A program made the translations under genes and the position numbers. DNA of 64,000 nucleotides from Robiginitomaculum sp. (GTDB taxonomy: Bacteria; Pseudomonadota; Alphaproteobacteria; Caulobacterales; Maricaulaceae). Below, piece after piece: positions 5,965 to 13,590 of this stretch. The notes beneath the pieces were generated by a model. It was given only the letters and a program-made list of their open reading frames with translations, searched no databases and had not been told where the DNA came from. Position 1 is the stretch's first letter. Each line of letters starts with the position of its first letter. The stretch is taken from assembly GCA_021776565.1 (NCBI GenBank), contig JAJFFQ010000001.1, forward strand, positions 1 through 64,000. Reading direction: 5' to 3'.

Positions 5965-8382
5965 ATGACATCGACAAGCAAGAAACAGCTACGTTACTGG
6001 CTGGCTGGCAATCGCGAACCGGGACAGGACGTTTTTTTTGTTAAGGCGCTCGACAAGACCATATGGAAGCCCGGCAGCGCCGAGCACTGGGATACCTGTT
6101 GGTATACCGGCATGCCTGACCCAAAAGTCTTCGAGCAACTGGGCGATCATAAAACCATCAACCACATTCCCGGCAATAACGGCCTGACAATAAAAGACTA
6201 TCTGCATGAGACATTACGGGCGGCGCGGATGCGCCTGAGCGGCAAGGACAATATAGCGCGCATGGATTATTTCCCGCGCGTTTATGCCATGCCCGATGAT
6301 TATCATGAATTGCAACAATGTGCCGCCCGCAACCCAGACAAAAAATGGATATTAAAGCCCAAAAACTCATCGCGCGGGCGCGGCATAGAAGTGGTGCAGG
6401 ACATTGCCAATATCCCGCTTGATAACAAATGGATGGTGCAGGAATACATCGATAATCCGCATGTGATGAACGAGCGCAAATACGTGCTTCGCCTCTATGT
6501 TCTGGTGACTTCTGTGGAGCCATTAAGGGTCTATCTTCACCGTGAGGGCTTCGCCAAACTGGCCTCCGAACCCTATAATATCGAAGACCCGGACAACCCG
6601 TTTGCCCATCTGACCAATCCCGATATTAACGCCACCAATACAGACGCAGATGCACCGGTGGTGTTTGTCGGACTGTCTGATTATCGCCAATGGTTGCGCG
6701 ATCAGGGCCATGATCATGAGGCTTTATTTGCCAAAATCCGCGACCTGGTGACGCTAACGGTGATTGCCGTTCGCGAAAGAATGCGTAGGCGCGTTAATGC
6801 ACAAAAGGCCTCGGCACGCGGATGCTATGAGCTTCTGGGTATTGATTGCCTGGTGGACGAGCAACTGAAACCCTGGATTCTGGAATGTAATTTAAGCCCG
6901 TCGCTGGAAGTGTGTGCAGGGCCGGATGATGGCGGCGATACGGAAACCACGATCAAGCAAGGCATGGTGGCAGACATGGTATCGCTATTGGGGATCAACA
7001 CACACCCCGGCCATCAAAGCGACGATCCAGGCAAACTAAGCAAGGAAGAGCGCATTGCCCGGGATGCGGCGGATGAACTTTCCCGCGCCGGTGGTTTCGA
7101 GCGGTTATTTCCAGCCAAAGACAGTGTGGAGGATTATCTCAACTTTTTTCCTGTGCCGCGTTATGCCGATATGGTCAGCGCACGCCAGATCACCGGGGCC
7201 GCGCTAAAACCGGTGCGGTTGGTACCAAATCGAACCACTGAAATTGTATCCGAAGACGAACTGGCGCTTTATTTTGAGAAAAACGGCACGCTATACACAC
7301 CCAATCCGGTTTCGGGATGGATATGGCTAAAAATCACCGGCGGGGCAGACCCCGAAGAGATCGCTGCTGAACTTATCGCCTCGCACGAAGCTGCCCATGG
7401 GACGCCCGGCGAGGGTGAACAATGGATGATCCGCGAAAATGTCTGGGATGTGCTGTCCAACTGGGCACAACTTGGGCTTTTGCGCCGCGAAGGTGAAAAT
7501 GAACAACCCATTGAACAACAATCCACAAAATCGTTCACCAGCATCAAACCGGATACCTTGTTGGTGGGAGAGCGCGTCATTGCCCTTGACTATGGCTGTC
7601 CGGCGGTTGCGGCTCGACTTGGCGAGATGTTTGCACCGCTCAAAACAAATAAAAAGCCCGAACTGACCATAGCCATACAGCGTGCGCCTGTGGGGTATGC
7701 CGTGGCGCTTGGCTCACAGCTTATCACCACCGGGCTTGGCCTGGATAATCTTGCCCAGATCGTTAGCCGCGCCCTTTTTGAGCAAGCCCCCGCCAACGAG
7801 CACGAAATTGCAATTGCCGGCTCTCTGGTTTTACTTGGCAATAACGAGGCGATATTGTTTGTCGCCGGGCGCGAAAGCCAATGGGAAGATGCCTTGCCAT
7901 TGCAGTTTTCCACCTCAATCGGCCAAGGTATTGCGGGCGGGGCCAGGCTGGATATGAATATGCACAAAACCGCAATACCCATCGGCCTGCCCCTGCGTAT
8001 CAATGAAGACGACATCAACACGATCGAAGAAACCCTGGATGCGACACTGCCCTCTTATATGCAGAATTGGCTCTCAGGGGGGCAAGGGCGGCTGTTGGCT
8101 TTTGATTGTAGCGCCAATGGTCAACCCGTAACCTTACGAGCGATCATCATCCCGGAACGAAGTGAGCAAGGAAAAATGGCACTGAACAAGGCCAGCGTCC
8201 ACCGGGCACTTGATGCGATTTTGGTCTCTGCGGCGGGCGAGCAAGGCGCAAGCCTGGTTGGTGCACAAGTCAGCGCGTTGAATGACTGGCTGGATGGGTG
8301 CGACCTCTATACATTTGGCTTTGCCGATGCCAATGAGGGGGCTGAAAAACTCGCCGGGGCGCTGGGTATAAACCAGGACTAG
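5965..8382 (+). CDS. TTL-like ATP-grasp ligase fused to PqqD-like and HprK-like domains
   Basis: This 805-residue protein has three modules. Residues 95-345 match the tubulin-tyrosine-ligase/polyglutamylase ATP-grasp family: WILKPKNSSRGRGIEVV (nucleotide-binding Lys), MVQEYIDNP, RKYVLRLYVLVTS, AHLTNPDIN, ELLGIDCLVDEQ and WILECNLSPSLE (metal ligands Asp295, Glu307, Asn309). Residues 416-507 resemble PqqD peptide-binding domains (ELALYFEKNGTLYTPNPVSGW, then DPEEIAAELI). Residues 531-805 resemble HprK-like domains of peptide-modification clusters, but the P-loop position reads VAGRESQWEDA without GK[ST]. Family knowledge predicts ATP-dependent addition of an amino acid to a protein carboxylate. 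The ATG at 5965 is chosen because AAGGG lies six bases upstream; the in-frame TTG at 5959 is too close. It is divergent from the Glu-rich cytochrome gene, a plausible substrate. Confidence 0.85.
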   Translation: MTSTSKKQLRYWLAGNREPGQDVFFVKALDKTIWKPGSAEHWDTCWYTGMPDPKVFEQLGDHKTINHIPGNNGLTIKDYLHETLRAARMRLSGKDNIARMDYFPRVYAMPDDYHELQQCAARNPDKKWILKPKNSSRGRGIEVVQDIANIPLDNKWMVQEYIDNPHVMNERKYVLRLYVLVTSVEPLRVYLHREGFAKLASEPYNIEDPDNPFAHLTNPDINATNTDADAPVVFVGLSDYRQWLRDQGHDHEALFAKIRDLVTLTVIAVRERMRRRVNAQKASARGCYELLGIDCLVDEQLKPWILECNLSPSLEVCAGPDDGGDTETTIKQGMVADMVSLLGINTHPGHQSDDPGKLSKEERIARDAADELSRAGGFERLFPAKDSVEDYLNFFPVPRYADMVSARQITGAALKPVRLVPNRTTEIVSEDELALYFEKNGTLYTPNPVSGWIWLKITGGADPEEIAAELIASHEAAHGTPGEGEQWMIRENVWDVLSNWAQLGLLRREGENEQPIEQQSTKSFTSIKPDTLLVGERVIALDYGCPAVAARLGEMFAPLKTNKKPELTIAIQRAPVGYAVALGSQLITTGLGLDNLAQIVSRALFEQAPANEHEIAIAGSLVLLGNNEAILFVAGRESQWEDALPLQFSTSIGQGIAGGARLDMNMHKTAIPIGLPLRINEDDINTIEETLDATLPSYMQNWLSGGQGRLLAFDCSANGQPVTLRAIIIPERSEQGKMALNKASVHRALDAILVSAAGEQGASLVGAQVSALNDWLDGCDLYTFGFADANEGAEKLAGALGINQD

Positions 8383-8383
8383 T

Positions 8384-9595
8384 CTAACCTGGGGTCTGTG
8401 GACAATCAGGTTTCGGGCGTAATTCTTTAATATATCCCAATGTAAAGAGCACAGCCATGACCAATATGACCGCATTGGCATAGAAAATATAATCTTTGCC
8501 AAGATCATCGTAGATGAAGCCTCCGGCCAAAGGGCCAAGTGCTGCGCCAAGACCGGCGGTCAGTGCCGAAAGGCCAAATGTGCGTCCGGTGGCATCGGCA
8601 CCGGCAATATCAGCAATCCAGGCCGCTTTGGTAAGATCAATCAGCACATTACCGATCGCCGCGATGGTAAAGGCACCGATAAGCCAGATAAAGGTGCTGA
8701 TATGTGGCACGCTGGCATATAGCCCGGCAGCAAGGAGCAGGCCGATACTGACCGTCAGGGCGCGGTTGAGCTTGTTAGTCAACCTGCCAAGCATGCCTGG
8801 CAATATCGCATAAGCGATGCCAATGGGTAAGAACACACCGGCCAGGGCATATACTTCCAGCCCCAACCGCCCACGCAGATAAATCAGATAATATGGCTGG
8901 ATAATGCCACCGGCAAAAGCCGCCAGAAAAATAACAACCAGCAATGGATAATATTTTGCCGGAAACCTGAATTTCGTCAATCTGCGCGCAGAATGATTGC
9001 GATCCAGTGTTTCAGGAATGGTACGCAGGGCAAAAATAATGGCTATCGCTGCAATCGCAGCGTAAATTCCAAAGGCATACGACCAAGCGTAGATTGGCAT
9101 AAAGCCCACCACTGTGAAACCGGCAAACGCGCCGATCATGCCACCGCGCGCCCGACTGGCGATATTCGCCCCCATGGCAGCAGCACGGTCATCACGCTCG
9201 CTTAAATCAGCGGCAATTGTCTCGGCGGTAATGGCGAGGATCGAAAAACCGATACCGTGAAAAGCCCGCGCGATATAAAGCCCGGTAATCGTATCACCGA
9301 TCGAATACAATGAATTGGCAAAAAGATAAAATACCATCCCTGCAATAAAAAACCAACGGCGACCCAGCCGATCAACGCCGATACCAACCAGTGGACGCAA
9401 CACAATCAGTGAGGCGGTAAAAATTGAAAAGAGAATACCAATTTCAAACCCGGTGGCACCAAGATCCTCTGCCCGCAATGGCAGTCCGAACAGAATAAAC
9501 ACCATTGGCATGGAGATCAGAAACAGGCTGCGTCGTATCGGTTTCAGGCCAGGGTTCAAATCAAACTCCTCAGGGGTACGGTAATAATACGACAC
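8384..9595 (-). CDS. MFS transporter
   Basis: This 403-residue protein has about twelve membrane segments and the major facilitator signature between segments 2 and 3 (GIGVDRLGRRWFFIAG). The second-half repeat begins near residue 215 (YYPLLVVIFLAAFAGGI). It should be a proton-coupled carrier in the inner membrane; the substrate cannot be read from the sequence. The start is a GTG at 9595 without a clear Shine-Dalgarno, and the next Met is already inside the first membrane segment. It converges on the TTL-like gene and is divergent from the b-type cytochrome gene across a region with two dyads. Confidence 0.9.
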   Translation of the reverse strand: MSYYYRTPEEFDLNPGLKPIRRSLFLISMPMVFILFGLPLRAEDLGATGFEIGILFSIFTASLIVLRPLVGIGVDRLGRRWFFIAGMVFYLFANSLYSIGDTITGLYIARAFHGIGFSILAITAETIAADLSERDDRAAAMGANIASRARGGMIGAFAGFTVVGFMPIYAWSYAFGIYAAIAAIAIIFALRTIPETLDRNHSARRLTKFRFPAKYYPLLVVIFLAAFAGGIIQPYYLIYLRGRLGLEVYALAGVFLPIGIAYAILPGMLGRLTNKLNRALTVSIGLLLAAGLYASVPHISTFIWLIGAFTIAAIGNVLIDLTKAAWIADIAGADATGRTFGLSALTAGLGAALGPLAGGFIYDDLGKDYIFYANAVILVMAVLFTLGYIKELRPKPDCPQTPG

Positions 9596-9605
9596 ACGAT
9601 ATATT

Positions 9606-9619
9606 GTTTAATGTTAAAC
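9606..9619. promoter_or_regulatory. Palindrome, operator candidate upstream of the MFS gene
   Basis: GTTTAA-TG-TTAAAC is a perfect 14-base palindrome ten bases upstream of the MFS start codon, in the region shared with the cytochrome b gene. The location suggests repressor binding; no regulator is adjacent. Confidence 0.4.
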
Positions 9620-9639
9620 TATTATTTGTTTCCCCATCT

Positions 9640-9664
9640 GTCAATCACTCTTTTTTTGATTGAC
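9640..9664. promoter_or_regulatory. Inverted repeat GTCAATCA-N9-TGATTGAC, operator candidate
   Basis: Two perfect eight-base arms flank a T-rich nine-base spacer in the middle of the divergent MFS/cytochrome b intergenic region. The T-run could also let it act as a weak terminator, but it lies upstream of both genes, so an operator is more likely. Confidence 0.4.
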
Positions 9665-9793
9665 TGAAACACGAAAACCCATAGTTCTGGTTGTTGATAT
9701 TTTCCATTTGAAAAGGCAAGAACCCTCGTAATTTTTACCACGTTTCTGTATAGTTAAGTGATAACCATATTCATTCTTGGGAGCACCAACGCC

Positions 9794-10525
9794 ATGGAAA
9801 AGCAAAATTATAAACCCTATCAGGTTTGGGATGTGCCAGTCCGGTTATTCCACTGGGTGAATTTTGCATGTGTGCTCAGTATGATCGCCATTGGCACCGT
9901 TATCCTGTGCGCCAAATCACTGGGCCTGACGACTGACGGAAAAATCCTGATTAAGACAGTTCATGTTCTTGTCGGCTATATTTTTGTTACCAATCTGGGT
10001 ATTCGTCTGCTCTGGGCTTTTGTCGGTAACCGCTTTGCGCGCTGGAACAGTTTTTTACCTATTGGCAAAGATTATTACGGCAAATTAAAAGCGTATCTGG
10101 CAACCGGAAAAGCCGACAAACCACAATACTATCTTGGCCATAACCCCATGGGGCGCCTGGCGGTTAGTGCGCTGTTTGCAGCACTTCTGACCATGGCAAT
10201 TACCGGGTTAGTGCTGGCCGGAACTGATATTTATTTTCCTCCCTTTGGCGCAATGATACAGGAATGGGTGGCGGCTGCCGGGGTAAATCCGGCGGACATT
10301 GCCCCTTACGTCAAAGACAATGTTGATGCCGAGGCTTTCAAGGAAATGCGGGAATTTCGTAAACCCTTTATCACAACACATTACTGGGCATTTTTTATTG
10401 TTCTGGGGTTGATACTCCTGCACATCGGGGCGGTGGTCTATACCGAGATCAAAGCCGGTGGCGGTATTGTTTCAGCCATGTTTACCGGCAAAAAAGTTCT
10501 TCCATCCGAACCCGAAGATCAATAA
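9794..10525 (+). CDS. Diheme b-type cytochrome (cytochrome b561 family)
   Basis: This 243-residue inner-membrane protein is of the type that pairs with c-type cytochromes. The N-terminus YQVWDVPVRLFHWVNF is the family signature with the first haem His. TVHVLVGYIFV, LGIRLLWAFVG and HYWAFFIVLGLILLHIGAVV carry further candidate ligands and segments. It probably moves electrons between the quinone pool and a periplasmic cytochrome c such as the two encoded at 4268-5685. The ATG at 9794 has GGGAGC nine bases upstream; an upstream in-frame GTG at 9758 is less likely. Confidence 0.9.
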   Translation: MEKQNYKPYQVWDVPVRLFHWVNFACVLSMIAIGTVILCAKSLGLTTDGKILIKTVHVLVGYIFVTNLGIRLLWAFVGNRFARWNSFLPIGKDYYGKLKAYLATGKADKPQYYLGHNPMGRLAVSALFAALLTMAITGLVLAGTDIYFPPFGAMIQEWVAAAGVNPADIAPYVKDNVDAEAFKEMREFRKPFITTHYWAFFIVLGLILLHIGAVVYTEIKAGGGIVSAMFTGKKVLPSEPEDQ

Positions 10526-10680
10526 TGCCCTTTTGGTCGTGAACTCATATTATTGTGGCACGCAACGCCCTCGAGGATGGATCAGGCCAACCAGCCATAA
10601 CTATACCCCAGCGGCGCATAGGGTTGGATAAGTTTGGGGTGTTTGCAATGTATACATTCACAACAAATAATCTTGTCGTT

Positions 10681-10759
10681 CTCCGGCTTGACCGAAGAAT
10701 CCATGGGAACATTCTACATAAAACAGCATTCCAGTATGACCCCTCCGGTCAAGCCGGAG
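10681..10759. repeat. REP-like inverted repeat
   Basis: CTCCGGCTTGACCG at 10681-10694 is perfectly inverted at 10746-10759, with about 50 bases between. The GGCTTGACCG/CGGTCAAGCC core is of the kind seen in dispersed intergenic palindromes. Confidence 0.75.
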
Positions 10760-10781
10760 GGCGACGAATAAAGGAGAAAAA

Positions 10782-10805
10782 GGGGATAACCAACCCCTTA
10801 TCCCC
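10782..10805. repeat. Hairpin GGGGATAA/TTATCCCC
   Basis: Perfect eight-base arms surround an eight-base loop. The GGGGATAAC start recurs at 42391 beside similar C-rich words. Confidence 0.6.
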
Positions 10806-11004
10806 GCTGACCCTTGGGTATCCTTCATCTGCCCCTTAACTGACCCTTATGACGTGATATTTGCCCCTCAAACGCCCCTCATTTAACCCTTATTGTCCCT
10901 TGGTGTCCCTAAGAAATAACGTGCTCATAAGCTAAGCGCCAGCACACTTAGAAAAACTTATACCCACCCGATCAGGAGCAATTATAATTACGCAATTTGG
11001 ATAA

Positions 11005-11020
11005 AGGTTTCAGCAAACCT
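11005..11020 (-). terminator. Weak terminator candidate after gmk
   Basis: On the minus strand AGGTTT-GCTG-AAACCT forms a six-base stem two bases past the gmk stop and is followed by TTATCC. The stem is short and the T-run poor. Confidence 0.35.
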
Positions 11021-11022
11021 GG

Positions 11023-11661
11023 TTAAAACGGCTGGATCAGGTTTCTGACAAATTCGCCCAGCCAGGGTTGACGTTTACGAAGACGTCTCTCGGCGGAGAG
11101 TATCGCGCGTAAATCTTCCATGGAATGTTCCACATCTCCATTGACGATGACGTAATGATATTCGCCCCAATGGTTAATCTCATCACGGGCGCGGGCCATA
11201 CGCCCGGCAATGACACTATCGTTATCCTGATCGCGTTTGCGCAAGCGCGCTTCCAGTTCCCCAAGACTTGGCGGCAAGATAAAGACCTTGACCAGATCAC
11301 TCGCTGCGGCCTGTTTAAGCTGCTGGGCACCTTGCCAGTCAATGTCAAAAAGTACATCGCGGCCTTGAGCCAGTGCGATTTCCACGGCGGCTCGCGGGGT
11401 GCCATAAAAGGCACCAAAAACTGCGGCCCATTCAAGAAAATCACCATTTTTGGCCATGGCCCGAAAAGTGTCATCATCAATAAAGTGATAGTGCTCGCCA
11501 TCGACTTCACCGGGACGCGCAGCGCGGGTTGTCGACGATATGGACAGTTCCATATCCTTGTATTCACTAAGTAAAAGTCTGCTTAAAGCAGTTTTGCCCG
11601 CACCCGAAGGGCCAGAAAGGATCAGCATTAAACCACGCCGTTCGCGTTTATTATTCGACAT
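11023..11661 (-). CDS. gmk: Guanylate kinase
   Basis: Gmk phosphorylates GMP to GDP using ATP, feeding GTP and (p)ppGpp pools in the cytoplasm. The 212-residue protein has the P-loop GPSGAGKT at 17-24, the GMP-binding STTRAARPGEVDGEHYHF block, DFLEWAAVFGAFYGTP and VLFDIDWQGA. The lid region RKRDQDNDSVIAGRMARA is intact. It is the last gene of the fabD-gmk run. Its start lies inside the end of the YicC-family gene (11-base overlap), so translation is probably coupled. Confidence 0.97.
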   Translation of the reverse strand: MSNNKRERRGLMLILSGPSGAGKTALSRLLLSEYKDMELSISSTTRAARPGEVDGEHYHFIDDDTFRAMAKNGDFLEWAAVFGAFYGTPRAAVEIALAQGRDVLFDIDWQGAQQLKQAAASDLVKVFILPPSLGELEARLRKRDQDNDSVIAGRMARARDEINHWGEYHYVIVNGDVEHSMEDLRAILSAERRLRKRQPWLGEFVRNLIQPF

Positions 11662-12535
11662 TGGCGGCTTGCTCCTTCACCTGGTCAATTGTGGTTTTGA
11701 GCGCCAAACCAATTTCGGTCAAGTGCATATCTGATGACTTCGCGCAAAGTGTATTGGCTTCGCGATTAAGTTCCTGAGCCAAAAATTCCAGCTTGCGGCC
11801 AACCGGCCCCTCCCCGGCCAAAAGCGCCCGACCCGCCGTAATATGGGCATCAAGGCGATCCAGTTCCTCTCGGACATCAGCCTTGATCGCCAACAGGGCG
11901 GCCTCTTGTGTCAATCTGTCCGCATTGAACCCCTGCCCGTCCAGTAATATGGAAATCTGATCCTGGAGTTTTTGCTTGATAGCGGTTGGCTGCGCGCTGG
12001 CACAATCCCGGGCGCGGCGGGTCAGTGCTTCAATCTCATCAAGGGCAGAAGCAATGACTTTCTCAGTTGCATCGCCTTCGATATTGCGCGCAGCACTTAA
12101 CGCCGCAAACAAAGGCTCAATACCCTCTGCCATAGCCTCTTGTATAAGGCTTAAGGCCTCAGGGGTATCGCCAATGCGCGGCACATCAACAATACCGCGC
12201 ACCCCTAAAAGTCCGTCCACACTGGCCGGACGGGCAAGGCCATCAATGACCAAAGGTTGAAGCGCAACAACCATTTGCCGGGCAATGTCCTCATGGACAA
12301 CGCGCTCGGCACCACCTTCTCCGCGCTCATATTGCAAACTCACCTGCACATTGCCGCGCCGCAAGGTGGACTTTGCCACCGCCCGCACCTGTGCTTCCAG
12401 CGCCTCAAAACCACCCGGCAGACGCATACGAATATCCAGACCCCGGCCATTGACGCTGCGGGCCTCCCAGGCCCAAGTCCAGCCTTCATACGACCCTTCT
12501 ATGCGGGCAAACCCGGTCATGCTGGAAAGGCTCAT
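11651..12535 (-). CDS. YicC/YloC family endoribonuclease
   Basis: This 294-residue protein begins with the family hallmark SSMTGFAR and has EARSVNGRGLDIRMRLP near the N-terminus. The C-terminus has RELDRLDAHITAGRALL-like and PVGRKLEFLAQELNREANT blocks, the DUF1732 end of the family. Members such as E. coli YicC are reported as endoribonucleases acting on RNA 3' ends and small RNAs. It overlaps mltG upstream by four bases and gmk downstream by eleven, a conserved pairing with gmk in many bacteria. Confidence 0.94.
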   Translation of the reverse strand: MSLSSMTGFARIEGSYEGWTWAWEARSVNGRGLDIRMRLPGGFEALEAQVRAVAKSTLRRGNVQVSLQYERGEGGAERVVHEDIARQMVVALQPLVIDGLARPASVDGLLGVRGIVDVPRIGDTPEALSLIQEAMAEGIEPLFAALSAARNIEGDATEKVIASALDEIEALTRRARDCASAQPTAIKQKLQDQISILLDGQGFNADRLTQEAALLAIKADVREELDRLDAHITAGRALLAGEGPVGRKLEFLAQELNREANTLCAKSSDMHLTEIGLALKTTIDQVKEQAANVE

Positions 12536-13590
12536 TGCCTTGCTCTCTTTCGTTGCCGCTCAATCTTGCGCCATTTGGCTACATTACGCAGGTGCGCCCG
12601 ATAGGTCGAGGCAAATACATGGCCACCAGAGCCATCGGCAACAAAATACAGGTCTTTGGTATGCGCCGGGTGCAAAACCGCCATAATCGCATCGCGGCCC
12701 GGATTGCAAATCGGCGTCGGCGGCAAGCCGTCAATCTGGTAGGTGTTCCACGCGGTTTTGCGGTCTATTTCAGAGCGCCGCAACCCACGCCCCAAAGCGC
12801 GACCGCCGTTTAATCCATAAAGGATGGTGGGGTCACTCTCCAGACGCATGGGACGTTTCAAACGGTTGATAAAAACCGAAGCAACTTGCGCGCGTTCACC
12901 CGCGACACCGGTTTCCTTTTCCACGATTGAGGCCAGGATCAACGCTTCCTCTTTGCTTGCCAGCGGCAAATCCGGGTCACGCCCCGCCCAGGCGCTCTCC
13001 AGCAGGTTGGCCATATCGGTCTGCATGCGTGCCAATAACGCCTGACGGCTGGCACCCCGTGTAACCAAATAGGTTTCGGGCAGCAGTGAGCCTTCAGGTG
13101 GAATTTCAATGACTTCGCCGCTCAAAATCTCGTTATCGCGCACAATGTCCAGGATTTCACGCACCGTGCGCCCCTCGGCAATGGTCACAGAGTACTGGAT
13201 AATTTTACCGCGCTGAAGCTGCTCAAAAATGTCATTGATGCTGGCCTTTGCCGGGATAAGGTATTCCCCGGCTTTTAGCGTTACGCCCTCGCCGGCAAGT
13301 CTGGTTTTAATGCGAAAAAGATAGTCGTGGGTAATCAGGTCAGCGGCTTCCAGTTGTCGGGCAATCGCACCGGCACCGGCTCCCGATGCCACGGTAAAGG
13401 TTTTTTCAACTGCTGAAGGGCCGGGCGAAGACAATTTGTTATGAGTTATATCCCAGCTAAAGAGCAGACCCAAAGGCAGAACAATAACGGGCAACATGAT
13501 TACTATAACAAAGAGTATCATTTTCCGAAGCTTGGCTGGGCCGGGTATCTCTTGTTTTTCTGACCCCATGTCCTGTTTTTCCTGGCTCAC
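12532..13590 (-). CDS. mltG: Endolytic murein transglycosylase MltG
   Basis: MltG cleaves nascent glycan strands in the periplasm and sets their length. The 352-residue protein has a cytoplasmic N-terminus, a single membrane anchor at about 22-47 (KMILFVIVIMLPVIVLPLGL), a LysM-like region, and the YceG catalytic domain with LASIVEKETGVAGERAQVA, where Glu224 is the catalytic residue by comparison with the E. coli enzyme. FINRLKRPMRLESDPTI and TYQIDGLPPTPICNPG are also typical. It overlaps fabF and the YicC-family gene by four bases each. Confidence 0.96.
   Translation of the reverse strand: MSQEKQDMGSEKQEIPGPAKLRKMILFVIVIMLPVIVLPLGLLFSWDITHNKLSSPGPSAVEKTFTVASGAGAGAIARQLEAADLITHDYLFRIKTRLAGEGVTLKAGEYLIPAKASINDIFEQLQRGKIIQYSVTIAEGRTVREILDIVRDNEILSGEVIEIPPEGSLLPETYLVTRGASRQALLARMQTDMANLLESAWAGRDPDLPLASKEEALILASIVEKETGVAGERAQVASVFINRLKRPMRLESDPTILYGLNGGRALGRGLRRSEIDRKTAWNTYQIDGLPPTPICNPGRDAIMAVLHPAHTKDLYFVADGSGGHVFASTYRAHLRNVAKWRKIERQRKRARQ

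Larger units (their letters stand above)
10526..11022. other. Gene-free region with palindromic repeats and C-rich words
   Basis: No credible gene is present. The stretch holds an inverted repeat (10681-10759), a short hairpin (10782-10805) and then a run of irregularly spaced C-rich words such as CCCTTAT and GCCCCTCA (about 10798-10910). A small hairpin follows the gmk stop. Confidence 0.7.

Noticed and set aside
5965-8382. RimK-type or glutathione-synthase ATP-grasp
   Set aside because: The order of motifs (RKYVLRLYVLV, HLTNPDIN, ELLGIDCLVDEQLKPW) is specific to the TTL branch rather than to RimK.
10555-10839. 94-codon open frame downstream of the b-type cytochrome
   Set aside because: It runs through a REP palindrome and C-rich words and has no protein-like character.
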